Shown here: in pieces, positions 7,013-10,536 of the stretch
Numbering within the stretch: position 1 is the first letter of the stretch
Layout: each line of letters opens with the position of its first letter
NCBI GenBank assembly: GCA_030605045.1
Contig: JAUWBK010000019.1
Span: forward strand, 1-10,536
Origin: Dehalococcoidia bacterium
Lineage (GTDB): Bacteria > Chloroflexota > Dehalococcoidia > Dehalococcoidales > RBG-16-60-22
Reading direction: 5' to 3'
Length of the DNA: 10,536 bases
Made by a program: the position numbers and the translations under genes
Notes under the pieces: model-generated
The model's database searches: none
What the model saw: only the letters and a program-made list of their open reading frames with translations
What the model was told of the DNA's origin: nothing

Positions 7013-7674
7013 TCAGCCATTTGGGGCATTGGTCCATTCCACCCCTTGGGGACAGCGATCATCTGCCGGTTACGCATGGTCTTGAAGATGCGGGCACGGG
7101 GAGACAGCTGATTCAAAGATTCTGGCCTGTTCTGCCGCCACTGGTAAATTTCATCGTTCTCGTCTTGAGTAATGCACTCTCTATCCCTGGCTCTCTCCTG
7201 AAACTTGAGGGCAAGGCGCTGCCTTATTTCAGGTCGTTGTCCCCGCCTGACACCTGGCATATTCGCAGCATTTGGGGCCATATAACCAAAGGCACGCCGG
7301 CACAGACCCAAGTTTAGTGCCTCCGGCTTTTGCGCCCACCATTCTCTGATTTCCTCAGCCTCTTCAGGAGTGAGTATTTCCTCTTCCACGGCTTTATCCA
7401 GCAATTGGTTAAAAGCTTTTTCCCATCTCTCTTCCATCATTTCCTGCCGTGCCTGCTTAAAGGCTTCCTTCAGGTCTTCCTCGGGAATACCCAGGATTTC
7501 GGCAACCCTGGTGAGAAAGTCATTTTCCTCCACTTCTGCCGTGAGCTCCTCATCTTGTGGCTTGGGCTCCTCACCCTCCTGCGCCATCGCTATCGTGGTG
7601 CCACCTACGCCCAGCACGAGGATGGCCACCAGCACCGAGACCAGGACTTTCATTTTCTTGGACATTCTTTTCAT
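7009..7674 (-). CDS. Secreted helical protein with an internal 36-residue duplication
   Basis: The 221-residue product starts with a basic MKRMSKKMK and a hydrophobic stretch (about 9-30) ending in AMA, a likely signal peptidase I site after residue 31. The mature part is charged and mostly helical: an acidic linker (32-52), a helical segment with LGIPEEDLKEAFKQAR (61-76), then a segment ILTPEEAEEIREWW..KPEALN (100-121). That segment recurs at 154-189 as CITQDENDEIYQW..NRPESLN. The first part resembles DUF2680/YckD-type secreted proteins of unknown function, from memory and not tested. The start at ATG 7674 follows GGAAAG at a short spacing; ATG 7665 is an alternative. A hairpin terminator separates it from the anti-sigma-like gene upstream, so it probably has its own promoter and may be a target of the neighbouring sigma factor. 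Confidence 0.85.
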   Translation of the reverse strand: MKRMSKKMKVLVSVLVAILVLGVGGTTIAMAQEGEEPKPQDEELTAEVEENDFLTRVAEILGIPEEDLKEAFKQARQEMMEERWEKAFNQLLDKAVEEEILTPEEAEEIREWWAQKPEALNLGLCRRAFGYMAPNAANMPGVRRGQRPEIRQRLALKFQERARDRECITQDENDEIYQWRQNRPESLNQLSPRARIFKTMRNRQMIAVPKGWNGPMPQMAD

Positions 7675-7708
7675 CTTCTTTCCAATTTATTCACTATATA
7701 CAACGAAA

Positions 7709-7735
7709 AAGTCGCCACTTGGTTAGTGGCGACTT
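7709..7735 (-). terminator. Intrinsic terminator after the anti-sigma-like gene
   Basis: AAGTCGCCAC (7709-7718) and GTGGCGACTT (7726-7735) are perfect 10-bp inverted copies around a 7-base loop. On the minus strand the hairpin is followed at once by TTTCGTTG, so the stem's terminal TT runs into a five-T tract. It lies 57 bp after the stop of the 380-residue gene and 34 bp before the ATG of the secreted-protein gene. It could end the sigma/anti-sigma transcript or act as an attenuator that lets some transcripts pass. Confidence 0.75.
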
Positions 7736-7792
7736 AAGAAAAATTGGCAAGTTTTTAGGGTAAGACTGTCATCTCGACCTTATAAAGCTACC

Positions 7793-8935
7793 TTACTCTT
7801 CTCCGTCATCATCCTCTTCTTCAGTGTCATCTTCTCCAGCATCCTCTTCCTCAGTATCCTCTTCTACCTCAGTTTCATGTTCTTCTTCATTATCATTTGT
7901 GCGCTCTTTTAATGCCTTGAGGACTTCCTCATATTGGGCATCTAATTCAATAATCGCCCGCAGCAGGGCTGGTTTGGCTGATTCCGGCGCCCTCTCCAGT
8001 GCAGCGAGAAGCGCCTCCCGATGCTTGGCCACATTACGGGCCACAATCATTCTGAGTTTAGCCCGTTTATCAGCTTTAGTACCTTTATCGACATCAGCCT
8101 CCGCTTGCTCTGGTGGTGCTGGCTGTAGTGCCGGTGCTTCTTGAGGTACGGGCTGGGCTGGAGCTACGCGCACCTCAGGCTTTCTCCCTGGAGGTTCTTC
8201 CGCCACGGGAGGTACTTGTGCCTCTTCCGTTGCCGCCGGTGGCGCCGGCGCCAGGACTACACCAGGTTTTTTCTCTCGAGGTTCTTCAGCTACAGGCGGT
8301 GAAGGGGCTTCCTGAGCCGCTTCCGGTGCTGGAGTAATGGAAACAGCGGCCTCCCTTCCCTCGGGACTGACCAAGGTTGTCATCGCCATAAGTTGAGCGT
8401 TTAGTCGCTGGGTAGTTTGCTCCACCTGCTTCAGCTTACCTTTATCTGCCATTTTAATTATCTCGGCCACCCTCTTATCAGCCAACTTGGCATACAGCTC
8501 TGCCTTGCCCAGAGCTGAGGGGGTTAATGCCAATTGCACTCTCTCGGTTGCCAGCTTCACCGGATACAGAGGTTCGTCAGGCATACTGCCACTGGCAGCG
8601 GCCACGGTACTGCCACTCGCCAGCACGAGGATGAGAACCGCGATTACAGCCGTTGCCCACCGTGGCTGCCAGCTAAAGAAGGCAAAGCGGCGCTGTCTCT
8701 TCTCCTCCATTTCCCTCAGTTCGGCAAGCAACTGGTATCTGGCTCTATCCCGGAACTCAGGTCGAGGTTTGATGGCTAATGTTTCTTTGGTGGACAGGGC
8801 AGTCTGGAGCAATGGTTCAAGCTCGGCAGCCTGCTCCGGATAGCTCGCCAGACACTGCTCGATAGTCTCACTCCTGGTGAGTATCCGCTCCAGACATTCA
8901 TCCAGAATGTTATCGAATTCTTTTCTCTTTTTCAT
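7793..8935 (-). CDS. DUF5667-like single-pass membrane protein, putative anti-sigma factor
   Basis: The 380-residue product has a cytoplasmic N-terminal helical part (1-92) containing FDNILDECLERI and a CLASYPEQAAELEPLL block typical of proteins encoded next to ECF sigma factors. One membrane segment follows at about 93-114. Beyond it is a DUF5667-like start, SMPDEPLYPVKLATERVQLAL (117-137), then helices to about 187. A Pro/Ala/Glu-rich repeat region spans 202-278, a further helical block 291-343, and a tail of about 34 residues that is mostly Glu and Asp (347-380). ATG 8935 lies 4 bp after the sigma gene's stop, with AGGG eight bases upstream, so the two are translationally coupled. By analogy the N-terminal part would hold the sigma factor and the outer part would sense an envelope signal; this is inferred from position and family, since no zinc anti-sigma motif is seen. 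Confidence 0.85.
   Translation of the reverse strand: MKKRKEFDNILDECLERILTRSETIEQCLASYPEQAAELEPLLQTALSTKETLAIKPRPEFRDRARYQLLAELREMEEKRQRRFAFFSWQPRWATAVIAVLILVLASGSTVAAASGSMPDEPLYPVKLATERVQLALTPSALGKAELYAKLADKRVAEIIKMADKGKLKQVEQTTQRLNAQLMAMTTLVSPEGREAAVSITPAPEAAQEAPSPPVAEEPREKKPGVVLAPAPPAATEEAQVPPVAEEPPGRKPEVRVAPAQPVPQEAPALQPAPPEQAEADVDKGTKADKRAKLRMIVARNVAKHREALLAALERAPESAKPALLRAIIELDAQYEEVLKALKERTNDNEEEHETEVEEDTEEEDAGEDDTEEEDDDGEE
8102..8332 (-). repeat. Pro/Ala/Glu-rich repeats in the extracytoplasmic part of the anti-sigma-like protein
   Basis: Residues 202-278 hold three imperfect copies of a 28-29-residue unit. The first two both contain PPVAEEP followed by a basic patch and KPxVxxAPA (EKKPGVVLAPA, GRKPEVRVAPA); the third is shorter (PAQPVPQEAPALQPAPPEQ). 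The region is probably an extended, flexible spacer between the membrane-proximal helices and the outer helical block. Confidence 0.65.
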
Positions 8936-8939
8936 TGTC

Positions 8940-9509
8940 TTACCCTGCGGCCAGCATTTTACGCAGAGATACTATGGCACTGTGCTGTAACGCCTTTACT
9001 GCTCCCTCACTTTTACCTATAACTTTGGCTACCTGAGCCAACGATAGTTCGCCGGCAAAGCGGAGGGAAATCACCTCCTGCTGTGCCTTAGTCAACTGTT
9101 TGGTTGCCGAAACCAGTCGCCCAATTTCTAAATTACGCTCCACCTCCAGTCTCGGGTCACTACCACCGCTGGCCAGTGCCTCATCAAGCGGAACCGTAGC
9201 CCGCTTTGACTTCTTTCTAAAGTAGTCAACTACCTTATTATGGGCAATGCGAAACAGCCAAGAAGAAAAAGGATTCCCCTTGTGCTTGAAGGAAGAGATA
9301 GATTTAAAGGCGCTCAGAAAGACCTGTTGCGTCATGTCCTCTGCCTCCGTCCTATCTCCTATTTTGAGAACTATATATCGATAAATCTTATCGAAGTTCT
9401 CCTCATATATTTGAGTTAAAGCCGTCTGGTCGTGCTGCTGCGCCCGCCGGACGAGGCCCTTCTCATCTTGCACCTGACAACTCCACAATTCTGGTGTTAC
9501 CCTGTGCAT
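8940..9509 (-). CDS. ECF-type RNA polymerase sigma factor
   Basis: This is a group IV (ECF) sigma-70 factor of up to 189 residues. Region 2 spans about 32-103 and includes DRTEAEDMTQQVFLSAF and WLFRIAHNKVVDYFRKKSKR; region 4 spans about 136-186 with LTKAQQEVISLRFAGELSLAQVA and the DNA-recognition helix KSEGAVKALQHSA. The linker (104-135) is short and there is no extra C-terminal domain. Its stop is 4 bp before the putative anti-sigma gene. The start is uncertain: ATG 9509 has no ribosome binding site and is two bases from a -10-like TATACT (9512-9517), whereas GTG 9473 follows GGAG by seven bases and would give 177 residues. The outer start is reported here. The trigger and promoter targets cannot be read from the sequence. 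Confidence 0.95.
   Translation of the reverse strand: MHRVTPELWSCQVQDEKGLVRRAQQHDQTALTQIYEENFDKIYRYIVLKIGDRTEAEDMTQQVFLSAFKSISSFKHKGNPFSSWLFRIAHNKVVDYFRKKSKRATVPLDEALASGGSDPRLEVERNLEIGRLVSATKQLTKAQQEVISLRFAGELSLAQVAKVIGKSEGAVKALQHSAIVSLRKMLAAG
9481..9484 (-). promoter_or_regulatory. Ribosome binding site favouring a GTG start for the sigma factor
   Basis: GGAG on the minus strand lies seven bases before GTG 9473-9471, codon 13 of the longest sigma frame. No comparable sequence precedes ATG 9509. Residues 1-12 (MHRVTPELWSCQ) do not look like a conserved part of the family, so the shorter start fits well. Confidence 0.45.
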
Positions 9510-9766
9510 AAAGTATAACGAACAAGGTGGTAAAAAGATAGGGTTGTACTGAGCAATAGTGGTATATGATTGAGTTGAGCTATCCTGTGTGCTTCAGGCG
9601 TGCGGAATGCGGTTACGATAATTGAGAGAGAACCCTTCCTATCCTGATTTAACTACTATGTTTATTACACTTAAATATGATCTTCTAAGGTGTTGTTTCA
9701 ATTGACTCCAAAATTTCAGGTAGATAGGTTTTCACCGTGTTAGCGGAGAAGGCGAAACCCGCTCCT
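9510..9766. other. 257-bp non-coding gap upstream of the sigma factor
   Basis: The gap separates the propeller gene's stop from the sigma gene and is more AT-rich than its flanks. I see no RNA gene, no believable ORF and no strong hairpin. It must hold the sigma operon promoter; the only candidate seen is a -10-like TATACT on the minus strand at 9512-9517 without a good -35. A plus-strand TTGACT (9702) with a 17-base spacer to TAGGTT has no gene to serve and is probably chance. Confidence 0.5.
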
Positions 9767-10536
9767 TCAATCAGGAATGATTACCGAGACCTCGGTGACC
9801 TCCACACCTCTCTTGCGTGGTACCCAGTGAGGGCGCATCTCCCTCTCCTTGTTATCGGTAATTTGGGTTCTGTGACTACCATCTGCATTCATAACGTAGA
9901 TTTCGCCAGGAGTCAAAGGCACCGGGGGTTGCGGCCACCCTGGCGAAGGACGCGGCTCGTAAATGAAAGCGATCTTGCTCCCATCAGGTGACCATGCAGG
10001 CTGAGTATCATCTATTCCTTTACCTGTCGCAGTGAGTTGACGTCGATTGGTCCCGTCGGCGTCCATCACATAAATCTCGTCGTCCCCGTCTCGGTCACAG
10101 CTGAAAACAATCTGAGCGCCGTCTGGGGACCAGGTAGGGGAACTGCTCCTAGTTTCCAAGCGTTTTCGGTTGGAGCCATCGGCATCCATTACATAGATAT
10201 CTCCACGGAAAGAAAACACGATCTGAGTACCGTCAGGAGACCAGACAGGTCCCTGCTCACTGTAACCGCTGGTATGGGTAAGCTGGGTCAGATTGCCCCC
10301 ATCCGCATCTATGACATAGATATCCAAATGTTCCTCTGTAAGGTTGTCGGAAGAAAACACGATTCGAGTACCATCAGGAGACCAAACAGGACTACCCTCA
10401 CTACGCTTGCTGGTATCGGTAAGCTGAGTCAGATTGCCCCCGTCCGCATCCATCACATAGATATCAGAGTCTTTAGCGTAGATAACCTCAATAGCATAGA
10501 CAATCTCAAATGTGTGAGTGTACCTTGACGGCGCAT
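9767..10536 (-). CDS. TolB/PD40-type beta-propeller protein (5' truncated)
   Basis: The frame is open to the right edge of the window, so only the C-terminal part (about 256 residues) is present; a GTG at 10456 is internal. It consists of five PD40 repeats, each with a D/E-IYVMDADG strand, a QLT turn and a WSPDGxxIxF strand, as in TolB and other WD40-like propellers. Blade four carries a Pro-rich insertion (PRPSPGWPQPPVPLTPG), and the last blade is degenerate (HWVPRKRG), followed by a short EVTEVSVIIPD tail. Residues upstream of the first complete blade (RYTHTFEIVYAIEVIYAKDSD) look like a diverged blade. No Pal or Tol genes are near, so it is not a true TolB of a Tol-Pal system; a secreted or surface propeller of unknown binding partner is more likely. 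Its signal peptide, if any, lies outside the window. Confidence 0.88.
   Translation of the reverse strand, partial: APSRYTHTFEIVYAIEVIYAKDSDIYVMDADGGNLTQLTDTSKRSEGSPVWSPDGTRIVFSSDNLTEEHLDIYVIDADGGNLTQLTHTSGYSEQGPVWSPDGTQIVFSFRGDIYVMDADGSNRKRLETRSSSPTWSPDGAQIVFSCDRDGDDEIYVMDADGTNRRQLTATGKGIDDTQPAWSPDGSKIAFIYEPRPSPGWPQPPVPLTPGEIYVMNADGSHRTQITDNKEREMRPHWVPRKRGVEVTEVSVIIPD
10211..10465 (-). repeat. Two similar 114-bp propeller-blade copies
   Basis: Positions 10211-10324 and 10352-10465 align without gaps at a 141-bp offset, with about 94 of 114 bases identical by hand count. The mismatches cluster in the middle, in the variable loop between the QLT turn and the WSPDG strand. Other blades share only the conserved words. 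This points to a fairly recent tandem blade duplication inside the propeller gene. Confidence 0.75.

Noticed and set aside
7330..7737. Plus-strand ORFs of 118-135 codons opposite the secreted-protein gene
   Set aside because: Phe/Ser/Leu-rich products typical of the antisense of Glu/Lys-rich coding sequence; the minus-strand gene has a signal peptide and start context.
9702..9730. Plus-strand promoter-like TTGACT with a 17-base spacer to TAGGTT
   Set aside because: The -10 match is weak and no plus-strand gene follows it.
10205..10465. Spaced similar repeats that might suggest a CRISPR array
   Set aside because: The repeat period is 141 bp, the copies are coding in frame and imperfect, and they match propeller blades.
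10037..10528. 163-codon plus-strand ORF with repeated segments
   Set aside because: Its repeats are the reverse strand of the PD40 blades; the minus-strand reading gives clear propeller motifs.

Overview
The window looks like a piece of bacterial chromosome. The gene set and styles suggest Chloroflexota (Dehalococcoidia-like): an RpoC with a long helical insertion near its N-terminal end, a DUF5667-type anti-sigma-like membrane protein next to an ECF sigma factor, a secreted helical protein, PD40/TolB propeller repeats, and mixed ATG/TTG/GTG starts. This placement is an inference from style, not from a search.

Layout. (1) Positions 1-4928, plus strand: the 3' part of rpoC (its 5' end lies outside the window) followed 15 bp later by ruvB, so the two are probably co-transcribed. 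The RpoC C-terminus is a 118-residue acidic tail built of 12-residue repeats. ruvB has no ATG, GTG or TTG at its conserved N-terminus; the codon in the start position is ATA. (2) Positions 4949-6214, minus strand: an unrecognised 292-residue protein (TTG start, strong ribosome binding site) followed by a small cupin, with a perfect 8-bp inverted repeat between them. They converge on ruvB with only 20 bp between the stop codons. (3) Positions 6316-6873, plus strand: queH, epoxyqueuosine reductase for the last step of queuosine synthesis. A 49-codon lipoprotein-like ORF overlaps its 3' end, and a probable bidirectional terminator hairpin lies inside that ORF. (4) Positions 7009-9509, minus strand: ECF sigma factor, then a coupled DUF5667-like single-pass membrane protein, then a strong hairpin terminator, then a secreted protein with an internal helical duplication. 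(5) Positions 9510-9766: non-coding gap. (6) Positions 9767-10536, minus strand: the 3' end of a PD40/TolB-like propeller protein that runs off the window.

How the parts may work together: region 1 is core information processing (transcription and Holliday junction branch migration). Region 4 looks like a cell-envelope signalling module: the sigma factor and its membrane-bound putative antagonist are translationally coupled, and the secreted protein beyond the terminator may be a target or accessory. Region 2 is a two-gene unit of unknown role. I do not see a clear new defence or mobile system. The points most worth a second look are the ATA start of ruvB, the repeat tail of RpoC, the unknown protein-cupin pair, and the sigma/anti-sigma/secreted-protein module.
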